Below, one piece after another: positions 1-9,220 of a stretch of 64,000 nt of DNA. The position numbers and the translations under genes are program-made. Within the stretch, counting starts at the first letter, position 1; every line of letters starts with the position of its first letter. Under the pieces are notes generated by a model. It saw only the letters and a program-made list of their open reading frames with translations, made no database searches and was not told where the DNA came from. This stretch comes from Leisingera sp. M658 (GTDB lineage: Bacteria > Pseudomonadota > Alphaproteobacteria > Rhodobacterales > Rhodobacteraceae): contig NZ_CP083546.1 in assembly GCF_025144145.1 (NCBI RefSeq), positions 2,372,501 through 2,436,500 of the forward strand. The letters are read 5' to 3'.

Positions 1-2
1 TA

Positions 3-1334
3 AGCGAGTCGAAGGAGTGTAAGCGAAAGACGATCCTGGGCCTGGACAAGGCCGACATCATCGCAAGGTGGGATGATGTCATCTCTGCGATCGAGAAGAC
101 CATCGACCACTTCCGGACAGTTTTGCGGATACCTGTTTCCCAAATTTTACCCTATGACACTCTCATCGTGCCTTTTGCCTACTTCTTCTTGAAAACGGGC
201 AAATCACCCAGCGGGCAGCAACGGAAATATCTGGAAGAGCTCTTCTGGCGTTCATCCTTGTCGCTGCGTTATTCGTCAGCAACTGAATCCAAGCTGGCGG
301 CTGATATCAAGAAAGTTGATCTAATCATAGCAGGCCAGCGGCCAGCTTACCCGGAGTTCAAACTTTACATCAATTCAGCTCAAGATCTCCGTGAAACGGA
401 CTTCTCGACCGGGAACGCGATCTGCAAGTCGATCCTGTGCATTCTCGCATATCATGAACCGAAAGATTTCGACACAAACGGAAAGGTGCTTCTGGATAAC
501 TCCTATCTCAAAATCGCTAGCAGTAAGAACTACCACCATTTCTTTCCGAGAGCATTTGTCCGCAAGCATGGCAGCGATGCAGAGACCCCCTATGCCAACT
601 CGATTGTGAACATCACTTTGGTCAGCGCCGAACTGAACAAGAAGCGGATCGGCGCAAAGGCCCCCTCGGTATATCTAGCAGATTTTGCAGATGAGAACTC
701 AGAATTAAAGCATGCGCTGAGCAGCCATCTCATCGAGTTGGATGATGCCTCAGTTGTGCAAGACGATTTTACTGCATTCCTGAAGCATCGCTCAGAAGTT
801 CTCTATGCCGAGATCTTGAAGCGCATAGAACCATCCGAAGCACCTGCGCAGATCGATCCCATCCATGAGATGATCCTCGAGGGCGAGGGCCAGCTGGTAG
901 AGTTCAAGTCCACCCTGCGATACGACATGCGTACTGGCGAAGTGAACAAGAAGCTCGAGCACGTGGTCGCCAAGACAGTTGCGGCATTCATGAATTCTGA
1001 CGGTGGAAGCCTCTTAATAGGTGTAGATGACCATGGGAATGCCATTGGCCTCGAACTCGACTGCGGCACACTTTCAAAGAAAGATCGGGACGGCTTTCAA
1101 CTCCACATTGCTAATATCTTCGACAAGTACCTCGGCAAGGACGTTATGAAGCTCTGGAAGCTCAACTGGCCAACCTATGATGACAAGCAGATTTGTCATG
1201 TTGAAGTCACAAGGGCGAACAAACCCGTTTACGTGATTTCAGAAGGTAAGGAGGAGTTCTTCGTTCGCAAAGAAGGATCATCGCAGCCCCTTTCTCGTGC
1301 GGAAGAGCATGAATGGAACAAGGGACGCTTCTGA
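3..1334 (+). CDS. GmrSD-like DUF262/HNH protein with C-terminal AlbA_2 domain, 5' end outside window
   Basis: The frame is open from base 3 through a TTG at 123 to the stop at 1334, so the gene starts left of the window and the 443 visible codons are its C-terminal part. Near residues 178-185 is HHFFPRAF, followed by ANSIVNITLVSAELN, which resembles the HNH-like DUF1524 end of DUF262 proteins (GmrSD family, restriction of modified DNA). From about residue 295 an AlbA_2 (divergent AAA_4, Schlafen-like) module follows: VEFKSTLRYD, AFMNSDGG, LLIGVDDHG, FFVRKEGSS. It lies in a tRNA-Cys island with a HipBA module, so a defence role is inferred. The N-terminal DUF262 domain is not visible, so the family call rests on the C-terminal half. 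Confidence 0.7.
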   Translation, partial: SESKECKRKTILGLDKADIIARWDDVISAIEKTIDHFRTVLRIPVSQILPYDTLIVPFAYFFLKTGKSPSGQQRKYLEELFWRSSLSLRYSSATESKLAADIKKVDLIIAGQRPAYPEFKLYINSAQDLRETDFSTGNAICKSILCILAYHEPKDFDTNGKVLLDNSYLKIASSKNYHHFFPRAFVRKHGSDAETPYANSIVNITLVSAELNKKRIGAKAPSVYLADFADENSELKHALSSHLIELDDASVVQDDFTAFLKHRSEVLYAEILKRIEPSEAPAQIDPIHEMILEGEGQLVEFKSTLRYDMRTGEVNKKLEHVVAKTVAAFMNSDGGSLLIGVDDHGNAIGLELDCGTLSKKDRDGFQLHIANIFDKYLGKDVMKLWKLNWPTYDDKQICHVEVTRANKPVYVISEGKEEFFVRKEGSSQPLSRAEEHEWNKGRF

Positions 1335-1396
1335 GAAAAGATCGTGAGCCTAGAGCAACGGGGAGCCAGGGCGGGCAACCCGCCCAGGCGCTCAGG

Positions 1397-1594
1397 TCAT
1401 TCGGTGACCTGAGCGTCATCACGGCGCGGGAAGGCAACCATCTCGACATCGGGGAACATGCTGTGTTTCACGTTGATCGACGTGATGTTGCCGCTATCGT
1501 CGGTGTTGACGAAGAGGACGCCGCAGCGGTCCCAGAAGTTCTTGCCGTCTTTTTCGCCGGATTTGACGTTCAGTTTCAGAGTTTGAGTAGCCAT
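1397..1594 (-). CDS. Conserved-looking 65-aa hypothetical protein
   Basis: A 65-residue protein beginning MATQTLKLNVKSGEKDG, with no signal peptide or membrane segment and no motif I recognise. A GTGAGGA stretch lies about 6 bases upstream of the ATG, which supports this start. It is encoded alone, convergent with the nuclease gene and downstream of hipA on the same strand after a 375-bp gap. It may be a single-stranded-DNA-binding or small accessory protein of the island, but nothing in the sequence proves this. Confidence 0.55.
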   Translation of the reverse strand: MATQTLKLNVKSGEKDGKNFWDRCGVLFVNTDDSGNITSINVKHSMFPDVEMVAFPRRDDAQVTE

Positions 1595-1876
1595 TTTTTG
1601 ATCCTCACTTTGAGTGTTTCGATGAACATGACCAAAGCTGGCACCAGGGGCTGTCAGCGAGAAACTTGCCTCGCGAGGAATGCGCTGGCGCAGGGGAATT
1701 TTCTTGTTGAAGCGGGGCTTGCCCCGCGTCTGCTACGGCTGCCCGCTTATGTTCAGCAGTCGGAAACACGGCACTGAGGATCTGGGTTTGGCACTCAGAA
1801 TTTAACTGGTCTCGTCAACCTGCTCCAAAAGGGCGCAGGAACTTCAAAGATCGCAGCGGCCATTATTCTCGACATC

Positions 1877-1919
1877 TTACGCTGCAGCGTAATTTTTCTA
1901 GATTTGCGCTTCAGCGTAA
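1877..1919. promoter_or_regulatory. Pair of 16-bp palindromic operator-like sites
   Basis: TTACGCTGCAGCGTAA (1877-1892) is a perfect 16-bp palindrome. A near copy, TTGCGCTTCAGCGTAA, lies at 1904-1919, 27 bp away centre to centre. Both are in the 375-bp gap between hipA and the 65-aa gene, so they may control that small gene. The cognate regulator is unknown. Nothing else is seen in the gap. Confidence 0.45.
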
Positions 1920-1970
1920 ATTTCACACTGGTGTGTTGCTTTGTCCTCGAGAGGCGACAGCTGCCCCAGT

Positions 1971-3191
1971 TTACGCTCGCGCCAGATCCGCTTCCTCGTG
2001 CTCGAAGGCTGTCGTCATCTCTTTGATTTCCCTCTCCGGAGCCCCCAGTGCACGGGCGACGTCACGCCAAGAAATGGTCGCTTCGGCCACCTCTGCGATG
2101 ATGCGATCGGCCTCGGCGCGCTCCAGAAGATAGGATTCATGTTGCGCGCGGTGCAGGGCGATACTGGCATCCGGGTTGTCGTCATCAACGTAGCTCTTGA
2201 GCACGCGTGGTTGGTTCGGCACAGGGTTGATGTCGTAGGCCGGTGAGAGGTGCCATCCGCCACGCCCACGCAGAAATCCGTGATTGCGCATATGGTCATC
2301 AAGGTTCGTCACGAGAATGGAGAAGGCGACCCGCCGGTATAGCTCTTCGCGGTCTTGGTCAGGCGTCACGCTTTCTGAGGTGATAATATCGGCCAAGTCC
2401 AAATAGCTGTAGTTTTCGCCATCCTTGCCGCCCAGCATCGCCATGGCGGAGATGAATGGGATCCTGCCGTCGTCGTTCCGGTCAAACCGATGGGACAAGA
2501 AAACCGGCTTATCGCCAGCCATTTCAAGCGTGTGATCCGAGACCGTGATTCCGGCGCGCCTTGCGAGCTCCAGTGCAATGGCTTCCCAGCGTTCCACGCA
2601 ATAAGTGTCCGTCTCTTTCGGGAACTTGGCGACAGAAAGACGGCCGTGTTGGTCGAGTATGCTGGCCTTCGGGCGAGCACCCCCGAGGGAACTTCCCGGA
2701 GCAAACAGCATTTTGAGGTCCTCAGCGGTCTCCTCCCCGCGCAAAACGCGCTGAGACGCATGAAGCAAATCCCCGAGGCTCACGAGCGCAGGCACGCCGA
2801 TGCCTTCGCGCGCTTGAAAGTCGCCATCAACCTTGAAGCGCAGGGCACTCAAACGGGTCTCGTCATTTACGCCAAGCAGGTAGTCGGTTTCTTGCAGCGT
2901 CCTCGGACGTCGCCCCTCGGCCTCTGCCAGGCGCCCCTCAAAGCGCCGCATGACTGTTCTGCCCCAAGTATCAGGGGCAGAATCCCCAAGCGGTGCAAGC
3001 ATGTCCTGCCCAGCCTCAGGCACGAATTGCCCTGCAACGAGAGGCATGTCCGGCGAAAGCCCGAAGGCATTTTTATCGGCAAGCCAGTCGTCATGATAGG
3101 TAAAGGACACCCGCTCTCGGCCGCGCCCCGCTGTGCGGTGGAGCATGCCGACCTGTTTCAACCCTTTCCAGTCGATCCAGACCTCAACCAT
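1971..3191 (-). CDS. hipA: HipA-family serine/threonine kinase toxin
   Basis: A 406-residue HipA-type kinase, usually the toxin of a HipBA module that phosphorylates an aminoacyl-tRNA synthetase. Visible features are an N-terminal HipA_N region (VGMLHRTAGRGRERVSFTY), the glycine-rich SSLGGARPKA loop at about residue 170, HRFDR, the catalytic NLDDHMRNHGF at about 300 and the metal-binding PAYDINP. Length is normal and the catalytic residues are intact. It overlaps hipB by 8 bp (3184-3191), the usual translational coupling with the antitoxin first. It sits in the tRNA-Cys island, probably as a stability or defence module. Confidence 0.9.
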   Translation of the reverse strand: MVEVWIDWKGLKQVGMLHRTAGRGRERVSFTYHDDWLADKNAFGLSPDMPLVAGQFVPEAGQDMLAPLGDSAPDTWGRTVMRRFEGRLAEAEGRRPRTLQETDYLLGVNDETRLSALRFKVDGDFQAREGIGVPALVSLGDLLHASQRVLRGEETAEDLKMLFAPGSSLGGARPKASILDQHGRLSVAKFPKETDTYCVERWEAIALELARRAGITVSDHTLEMAGDKPVFLSHRFDRNDDGRIPFISAMAMLGGKDGENYSYLDLADIITSESVTPDQDREELYRRVAFSILVTNLDDHMRNHGFLRGRGGWHLSPAYDINPVPNQPRVLKSYVDDDNPDASIALHRAQHESYLLERAEADRIIAEVAEATISWRDVARALGAPEREIKEMTTAFEHEEADLARA

Positions 3192-3486
3192 TTTTCAGTC
3201 TCGCACGCTGCGGAAGGTCGTCCAGGGCCATTTGCTCTCCAACCGGGTCATCGATATTCCCCCAACCTTTCAAGAGACCGAGCGCCTGCAGTACTGCCAC
3301 GTAAGTGCCGATCTTAACGGCTGGGTTTCCGCTTTCGATCTTGGCAATGGTCTGCCGCGTTGTGCCAGCGCGCTGCGCGACAATCTCAGCGGTCAATTTG
3401 CGGCGCAGTCGCGCAACACGAATGTTTTCCCCAAGTGTCACGAGCTCTTTACGTGCCGCTCTGGGTATTTTGATCGAAACAGCCAT
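3184..3486 (-). CDS. hipB: HipB-like XRE antitoxin and autorepressor
   Basis: A 100-residue helix-turn-helix protein (LGENIRVARLRRKLTAEIVA, then TTRQTIAKIESG) immediately upstream of hipA with an 8-bp overlap. The longest frame begins at 3507, but GGAG lies 8 bases before the ATG at 3486 (MAVSIKIPRAARK), so that start is preferred. It would neutralise HipA and repress the operon. The gap upstream (3487-3721) is AT-rich and holds the presumed promoter. Confidence 0.85.
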   Translation of the reverse strand: MAVSIKIPRAARKELVTLGENIRVARLRRKLTAEIVAQRAGTTRQTIAKIESGNPAVKIGTYVAVLQALGLLKGWGNIDDPVGEQMALDDLPQRARLKNG

Positions 3487-3721
3487 AATGATATCTCCAG
3501 GCGACACTAAGCCGATATACGTTACACTGAGAAAACATTAATGTCAATTTTCACCGCTTAACCTGACGATCCAACGCCCCTGCTCGCACCACGACTTATG
3601 TTATCTCATCATAACATTGAGAGCATTAAGGTTACCATTACGAAACATGCCCTGGTTACCTAACCGCACTCATCCAACGCGTCTGCTCGAACGAAACGAT
3701 TGCGTTCCCTTCCCTCGAAAG

Positions 3722-4585
3722 TCATGCCCGCAGCCCCGCAGCACGAACCTGTTCGGGTGTCACCAGCTTTGACGCGATCAAGTACTCGATCTGGCGGTTC
3801 GTGATATGGCGGCACAGGGGGTGGCGCTCGTGGATCCACTCGGCGAGGCTAGCGCGTCCTTTGGCTTCGGCCTCTCGTGCTTTCTCGCGGTCCGCCTTTA
3901 TCTGGGCAAGCCCCTTCTCCCAGCGTCGCATCTTGAACCAGTTGTCCGAGAAACAGACCTTGCTGCGCGTGTAGCCCTCGCTTTCCTTCGCGTAGGCTTT
4001 GACAGCCTGCTTCAGATCATCGGGCTTCACACCGGCCTCCAGGGCCGCAGCGATCAGGCGCAGACTCGTTCGCCGGTCTCGGATCCTGTCTTCGGGATAG
4101 GCCGCTAAGATCTTCTCAGCTTCAAGATCTTCAACCTCCGCCGCCGCCTCGCGCTTGCGCGTAGGTGGTTTATGGATGGTTTTAGGATGGTTTGGGGTCC
4201 ACCGTGAACCCCGTACCCCGTTCACCGTGGACCCCGTACCGGGGTCAGGCTGGACGGGGTTCACAGTGACCCCCGTCTCGATGTCGGGCTCGGCCGTGGG
4301 TTCCAACGCGGCTACGCGCTCCAGAACGATGCGGTAAATGACGGTGTAGCCGTTCTTGCATTGCCGTCGCCCTGTCTCGATAAGAATGCCTTCGCGCAGG
4401 AAGTCGATGATGGTGCGCTTCACCGTGCTTTCGCTAAGCTCTGTGTGGCGCTGGATCGTTCCCTTTGAGCACCAGATGCCCGAGCCGTCATCGCTCGCCT
4501 TGTCGGCCAGGAACATGATGATCTGCTTGCGCGCGGCGCTGCCAAAACGGCGCTCGGCGCATTCATTTGCGATGCGCCAGCTCAT
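3722..4585 (-). CDS. HTH replication/regulatory protein of the integrative island
   Basis: A 287-residue protein with an N-terminal winged-helix region (KQIIMFLADKASDDG, then GTIQRHTELSESTVKRT), as in phage or plasmid replication initiators with an HTH_36-type domain. A proline/threonine-rich linker at residues 95-140 and a charged C-terminal half (LKQAVKAYAKESEGYTRSKV) follow. Proteins with this layout occur in prophages and integrative elements of alphaproteobacteria. It is the last gene before the tRNA-Cys fragment. Function beyond DNA binding is inferred. The 237 bp between it and the tRNA fragment hold no gene that I can see. Confidence 0.6.
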   Translation of the reverse strand: MSWRIANECAERRFGSAARKQIIMFLADKASDDGSGIWCSKGTIQRHTELSESTVKRTIIDFLREGILIETGRRQCKNGYTVIYRIVLERVAALEPTAEPDIETGVTVNPVQPDPGTGSTVNGVRGSRWTPNHPKTIHKPPTRKREAAAEVEDLEAEKILAAYPEDRIRDRRTSLRLIAAALEAGVKPDDLKQAVKAYAKESEGYTRSKVCFSDNWFKMRRWEKGLAQIKADREKAREAEAKGRASLAEWIHERHPLCRHITNRQIEYLIASKLVTPEQVRAAGLRA

Positions 4586-4822
4586 GATCTCACCGCCAAT
4601 TGGGTTGAGGTCAGACCGGAAATGCCGTAGGCATTGGGACGGAAATATTCTTCTATGCCGTTGAGGTGGGTGGCCGCCCCCTCAGCGGTTTTTCTTTGCC
4701 TTTTCGCCAGAGCGGGAGCCTGTGAAAAACCGTTTACTTGGGCCTCGCAACCTATTGAAAAGCGACCCTGAACGAAACAAGTCCGTTTACAATTTTTCCA
4801 TTTAAAAACAATGAAAACTCCC

Positions 4823-4869
4823 GGATTGCAAATCCGTGTACACCGGTTCGATTCCGGTACTCGCCTCCA
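4823..4869 (+). other. 3' fragment of tRNA-Cys(GCA): probable attR of an integrative island
   Basis: The sequence reads as the 3' half of a tRNA: anticodon stem-loop GGATTGCAAATCC (anticodon GCA), T-arm CCGGTTCGATTCCGG, acceptor strand ACTCGCC, discriminator T and CCA. U73 is the known tRNA-Cys identity base. No D-arm or 5' acceptor strand (GGCGAGT expected) lies upstream, so it is not a gene. Such 3' copies mark the distal end of islands integrated into a tRNA. By orientation the intact tRNA-Cys should lie left of the window and the island should be everything to the left of 4823. Confidence 0.8.
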
Positions 4870-5097
4870 ATAAAATCAATGACTTGCGTCATCCCACACC
4901 TCCTTCACTGCCATTTTGAAACAACCGTTGAAACTTTCACGTTTCGGCCTTGCTTCGTTCCATCTGATTTCTTGCCTCTTGAGCGCGCTTCGCGAGCTCC
5001 CTTTGCCGGATCGGCCCACCGTACTTTTTCAGCATCTCGACGCCTGACGGCTGCATGGCAGCCGCCGGCAGGATAAGCACTGGGAAATCCCTGGCAG
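4870..5097. other. Island/chromosome junction, no convincing gene
   Basis: 228 bp between the tRNA-Cys fragment and the 2-aminobenzoate operon. On the minus strand a 39-codon frame (4937-5056), rich in basic residues (MLKKYGGPIRQRELAKRA), is open but lacks a clear ribosome binding site, so it is recorded only as a possibility. No terminator with a T-run was recognised. Confidence 0.4.
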
Positions 5098-6711
5098 CTA
5101 GGCTTTCAGCCTGAACCGCTGGATTTTTCCGGTGTCGGTCTTTGGCAGTGCCGAGGTAAACACCAATGAACGCGGATACTTGTAAGGCGCGATTTCCGCC
5201 TTGACGTAATCCTGCAGCAGCTTGACCATTTCATCCGACGGCGCCAGCTTATCGGCCAGCACCACATGCGCCTGCACAATCTCGCCCCGCTCCTCATCCG
5301 GGACCCCGATCACCGCGCATTCCACCACCGCTTCATGCGCAAGCAGGGCCGCCTCTACCTCAGGTCCTGCAATGTTGTACCCGGAGGAGACGATCATGTC
5401 ATCGTTGCGGGCGGCAAAGTGCAGATACCCGGCGTCATCCCGGACAAAGCTGTCGCCGGTGATGTTCCAGCCGTCTTGCACGTACACAGCCTGCCGGTCA
5501 TCGGCCAGGTAACGGCACCCTGTGGGTCCCCTGACTGCCAGCCGCCCGATCTCGCCGCGCGGGGCCTCGTTGCCGTTCTTATCCAGCACCCTCACCTGAT
5601 AGCCGCCCACAGGCTTGCCGGTGCAAGCGGGCCGGTGATCGCTGAACCGGTTGGTGATGAAGATATGCAGCATCTCTGTCGCCCCGATCCCGTCCAGCAT
5701 CGGCTTGCCGGTTTTCTGCATCCACTCGTCATAAACCGGCGCGGGCAGGGTCTCCCCGGCCGACACTGCCGCCCGCAGCGACGACAGATCCGCCCCCTCC
5801 TCCATCGCCCGCAGCATCACGCGGTAAGCAGTCGGCGCGGTGAAGCAAACCGTCGCCTTGTATTTCTCAATGATCTCAATGAGGTTCGGCGGCGAGGCAT
5901 TTTCCAAGAGCGTCGCCGCAGCACCAAAGCGCAAAGGGAAGATCGCCAGCCCGCCCAGGCCGAATGTGAAAGCCAGCGGCGGCGAGCCGACGAACACATC
6001 CTCCGGCTGCACATCCAACACTTCGCGAGCATAGCCGTCAGCGATGATCAGCAGATCACGGTGGAAATGCATGGTTGCCTTGGGGGCGCCGGTGGTGCCC
6101 GAGGTGAAGCCCAGCAGGGCCACGTCATCACGCCCCGTTTGCACCGCCTCATAGGTCACGGGTTTTTCCAGTGCCAGCCGGTCCAGTTCAGCATCGTGAT
6201 TGGACGTGCCGTCAAAGCCGACAACCGTTTTCAGGAATTCTGAATCCTTGGCGCAGGCGACCAACTCGTCCTTCAGCCTTGTGTCGCACAGCGCATGGGA
6301 CACTTCGGCCTTGTCGACGATCTTGGCCAGCTCCCCCTTGCGCAGCATCGGCATGGTATTGACCACCACCGCGCCCGCCTTTGTCGCCGCCAGCCAGCAG
6401 GCCACCATCGCCGGGTTGTTGGCCGAGCGGATCAGCACCCGGTTGCCGGGTTTCACCCCCAGATCCTCGCTCAGCACATGCGCCAGCCGGTTGGTCCAGT
6501 CCGCCAGCTCCTTGTAGGTCCGGTAGCGGCCATTGCCGATCAGCGCAGTGCGGTCGCCGAACCCCTTTTCGACCATCGCATCGGTCAGCTCGACCGCGGC
6601 ATTCAGGTGTTCCGGATAGTCAAACCCCTCCAGCAGAAACTCAGGCCATTGCTCCGCAGGCGGCAGGTTGTCCCGGGCAAAACTGTCTACATGCGCGGTT
6701 GGTCCCAACAT
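5098..6711 (-). CDS. 2-aminobenzoate-CoA ligase (benzoate-CoA ligase family)
   Basis: A 537-residue adenylate-forming ligase that would activate anthranilate with ATP and CoA. Key motifs are the P-loop GFTSGTTGAPKA (about residue 205), the GIGATEM adenylate motif, GDSFVRDDAGYLHF, and the C-terminal PKTDTGKIQR lysine motif. The ATG at 6711 is preferred over 6735 because GGGAGGGGAG lies just upstream and the start is 1 bp after the stop of the acyl-CoA dehydrogenase. It is the last gene of a six-gene leftward operon whose first gene is the 2-aminobenzoyl-CoA monooxygenase/reductase, which fixes the likely substrate. Benzoate or salicylate cannot be excluded from sequence alone. Confidence 0.82.
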   Translation of the reverse strand: MLGPTAHVDSFARDNLPPAEQWPEFLLEGFDYPEHLNAAVELTDAMVEKGFGDRTALIGNGRYRTYKELADWTNRLAHVLSEDLGVKPGNRVLIRSANNPAMVACWLAATKAGAVVVNTMPMLRKGELAKIVDKAEVSHALCDTRLKDELVACAKDSEFLKTVVGFDGTSNHDAELDRLALEKPVTYEAVQTGRDDVALLGFTSGTTGAPKATMHFHRDLLIIADGYAREVLDVQPEDVFVGSPPLAFTFGLGGLAIFPLRFGAAATLLENASPPNLIEIIEKYKATVCFTAPTAYRVMLRAMEEGADLSSLRAAVSAGETLPAPVYDEWMQKTGKPMLDGIGATEMLHIFITNRFSDHRPACTGKPVGGYQVRVLDKNGNEAPRGEIGRLAVRGPTGCRYLADDRQAVYVQDGWNITGDSFVRDDAGYLHFAARNDDMIVSSGYNIAGPEVEAALLAHEAVVECAVIGVPDEERGEIVQAHVVLADKLAPSDEMVKLLQDYVKAEIAPYKYPRSLVFTSALPKTDTGKIQRFRLKA

Positions 6712-6712
6712 A

Positions 6713-7873
6713 TCACTCCCCTCCCTGAAAGGCACCCATCGCCTGGCGGGCGATCACCACCCGCTGCACGTCCGAGGCCCCCTCGTAGATCCGCAACGCC
6801 CGGATATCGCGGTACAGCTCCTCCACCTTCTGACCCCGGCGCACGCCGTCTCCTCCATGCAGCTGCACTGCCTTGTCGATCACAGATTGCGCCTGATCGG
6901 TGGAAAACAGCTTGGCCATCGCCGCCTCCCGCGTGACCCGCGCGGCGCCGGAATCCTTGGCCCAGGCGGCACGGTAAACCAGCAGCGCAGCGGCATCCAC
7001 ATCCAGAGCCATATCGGCAATGTGCCCCTGCACCATTTGCAGATCAAACAGCGGCGCGCCCTGCACCTGGCGCTGTGCCACCCGCGCCAGCGCTTCGTCC
7101 AGCGCCCGGCGGGCAAACCCCAGCGCCGCCGCCGCTACGGTGGAACGGAACACGTCCAGCACCGACATCGCAATCTTAAAGCCGGCACCCGGCTGGCCTA
7201 GCAATGCCGTTTTCGGAATCCGGCAGCCGGTGAACCGCAAGGTTGCCAGCGGATGCGGCGCGATGGTTTCCAGCCGCTCCGCCACCTCGAACCCAGACAG
7301 GCCCGCCGGCACGACAAAGGCACTCAGCCCCTTCGCCCCCGGCGCCTCGCCGGTGCGGGCAAACAGCGTGTAGACATCGGCAATCCCGCCGTTGGAGATC
7401 CAGGTCTTTTCACCGTTCAAAACGTAATGATTGCCATCCAGCGTCGCCGTCATGGTGGAATTGGCCACATCCGACCCCGACTGCGGCTCAGTCAGCGCAA
7501 AGGCCGATATCGCCTTGCCCGCCCGGGTCAGCGGCAGCCACTCCTGCTGCTGCGCTTCTGTCCCGAACAGCGAAATGGCGCCGGTCCCCAGCCCCTGCAT
7601 GGCAAAGGCGAAATCCGCCAGCCCGTCATGGCGCGCCAGCGTCTCGCGGATCAGGCACAGGCTGCGCACGTCCAATTTCCCGCCGGCCATCGCACCGGAA
7701 TGCTGCGTCCAGCCACCCGCACCCAAAGCTGCGACCAGCGCCCGGCAGGCCGCATCCGTGTCCGAATGATCAATACCCGTCAGATGCGCTCCGGCCCAGG
7801 CCTCCAGCTCCTCCGCCAGCGCCCGGTGCCGGTCCTCAAAGAACGGCCAATTCAAAAACGACTTGTCCGCCAT
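6713..7873 (-). CDS. Acyl-CoA dehydrogenase
   Basis: A 386-residue flavoprotein of the acyl-CoA dehydrogenase family. Visible signatures are [14 protein letters not shown], the [10 protein letters not shown] flavin-binding stretch, QLHGGDGV, and the C-terminal IYEGASDVQ carrying the expected catalytic glutamate. In this operon it should oxidise an alicyclic CoA thioester made after dearomatisation of 2-aminobenzoyl-CoA. It is followed by the ligase with a 1-bp gap and preceded by the enoyl-CoA hydratase with a 91-bp gap, the only sizeable gap in the operon. Confidence 0.85.
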   Translation of the reverse strand: MADKSFLNWPFFEDRHRALAEELEAWAGAHLTGIDHSDTDAACRALVAALGAGGWTQHSGAMAGGKLDVRSLCLIRETLARHDGLADFAFAMQGLGTGAISLFGTEAQQQEWLPLTRAGKAISAFALTEPQSGSDVANSTMTATLDGNHYVLNGEKTWISNGGIADVYTLFARTGEAPGAKGLSAFVVPAGLSGFEVAERLETIAPHPLATLRFTGCRIPKTALLGQPGAGFKIAMSVLDVFRSTVAAAALGFARRALDEALARVAQRQVQGAPLFDLQMVQGHIADMALDVDAAALLVYRAAWAKDSGAARVTREAAMAKLFSTDQAQSVIDKAVQLHGGDGVRRGQKVEELYRDIRALRIYEGASDVQRVVIARQAMGAFQGGE

Positions 7874-7964
7874 GGCGCGGCTCTCCCTGTTTCACCTTTG
7901 TCCAAATACTCCCGCCGGAGGCTCCCGTACCCTCCTCCTGCACGAGGCCTTCGGCTCAAGCGGC

Positions 7965-8771
7965 TCAGTCGCCCTCGAACACCGGTTTTTCCCTATTCAC
8001 AAAAGCATGGAACGCACGCTCAAAATCCGCCGTCTGCATGCAGATCGCCTGCGCCTGCGCTTCAGCCTCAATCGCCTGTTCGATCGACATCGACCATTCC
8101 TGTGCCAGCATGGTCTTGGTCATCATGTGGCCAAAGTTTGGACCTGCTGCGATCCGCGCCGCCCAGGCTTGTGCCTCCGCCTCCAGAGCGTCCGGCGCCA
8201 CCAGCTTGTTGTGAAATCCCCAGGCGTGCCCCTCTTCGGCATTCATCGACCGCCCGGTGTACAGCAGCTCCGCCGCCCGCCCCTGGCCTATAATCCGCGG
8301 CAGGATCGCACAGGCGCCCATATCGCAGCCTGCAAGCCCGACACGGGTGAACAGAAATGCAGTTTTGGCCTCCGGCGTGGCAATCCGGATGTCCGAGGCC
8401 ATGGCGATAATTGCCCCCGCGCCAACGCAAATCCCGTCAATCGCCGCAATCACCGGCTTGCCGCAGGTCACAATTGCTTTGACCAGATCGCCGGTCATCC
8501 GGGTGAAGGCCAACAGTTCCTTCATGCTCATCTTCGTCAGCGGCCCGATAATGTCATGCACATCGCCGCCCGAGCAGAAATTGCCGCCGTTGGAGGCAAA
8601 AACCACCGTCTTGACGCTGTCGTCATAGTGCAGATCCCGGAACCAGTTACGCAGCTCGGCGTAGCTGTCGAATGTCAGCGGGTTCTTCCGCTCGGGCCGG
8701 TCCAGCGAGACCGTGGCGACGCCATCCTCGATCCGGCACAGAAAGTGCTGCGGGTCCGTGTTCACCTTCAT
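7965..8771 (-). CDS. Enoyl-CoA hydratase/isomerase family protein
   Basis: A 268-residue crotonase-fold protein. The two oxyanion-hole peptides are present (GGNFCSGGD near residue 65 and DGICVGAGA near 110). The usual first catalytic glutamate position (PE of the family) reads FTRVGLAG, while an Asp in GCDMGA lies near the second acid, so the reaction may be a ring hydrolysis or isomerisation and not simple hydration. Its start overlaps the stop of the MarR gene by 4 bp. It is probably a beta-oxidation-like step in 2-aminobenzoyl-CoA degradation. Confidence 0.8.
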   Translation of the reverse strand: MKVNTDPQHFLCRIEDGVATVSLDRPERKNPLTFDSYAELRNWFRDLHYDDSVKTVVFASNGGNFCSGGDVHDIIGPLTKMSMKELLAFTRMTGDLVKAIVTCGKPVIAAIDGICVGAGAIIAMASDIRIATPEAKTAFLFTRVGLAGCDMGACAILPRIIGQGRAAELLYTGRSMNAEEGHAWGFHNKLVAPDALEAEAQAWAARIAAGPNFGHMMTKTMLAQEWSMSIEQAIEAEAQAQAICMQTADFERAFHAFVNREKPVFEGD

Positions 8772-9220
8772 GCCTTGCCTCCCTCGTCCAGCCGCCGTGC
8801 CACCGCGTCCAGGCTTTCGGCAATTGCTTGCGCCTCATCCGTTGCCAGCCCGTCAAAGGCCGCATTGATCCAACCCTCATGCGCCTCTGCCTGGCGTGAG
8901 AACTCAGTCTGGCCCGCCGCCGTCAGCCGCACAAGATTGGCGCGCCGGTCGCCCTCGACCTTCTCGCGCTGCACATGGCCGTCCTCGACCAGACGTTCAA
9001 CAATGCCGGTCACGTTGCCGTTCGACACTTTCAGAACACCTGACAACTCACTCATTTTCAGCCCTTTTTCATGCTGCATCAGCGCCGCCATCACATCAAA
9101 CCGCGGCAGCGTGGTTGCGAAGTCCCGCCGCAGGTTTTCGCGCACCTCGCTCTCCACCGCCTTGGTGGCCTTCAGCACCTTCAGCCACAGCCGCAGCCGG
9201 TCTTTTGACGTTGTGCTCAA
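8768..9220 (-). CDS. MarR-family transcriptional regulator of the anthranilate operon
   Basis: A 150-residue MarR protein with a winged helix at residues 60-105 ([20 protein letters not shown], then a basic wing [12 protein letters not shown]). It is embedded in the operon with 4-bp overlaps on both sides, so it is co-expressed with the enzymes it probably represses. The ligand is likely a CoA thioester, as known for MarR regulators of aromatic CoA pathways. A matching palindrome lies upstream of the first gene at 12293-12322. Confidence 0.85.
   Translation of the reverse strand: MSTTSKDRLRLWLKVLKATKAVESEVRENLRRDFATTLPRFDVMAALMQHEKGLKMSELSGVLKVSNGNVTGIVERLVEDGHVQREKVEGDRRANLVRLTAAGQTEFSRQAEAHEGWINAAFDGLATDEAQAIAESLDAVARRLDEGGKA

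Noticed and set aside
2490-3317. 275-aa plus-strand frame opposite hipA
   Set aside because: Mirror of the HipA reading frame with no recognisable features.
4823-4869. Functional tRNA-Cys gene
   Set aside because: Only the anticodon arm, T-arm and 3' acceptor strand are present; no D-arm or matching 5' acceptor.
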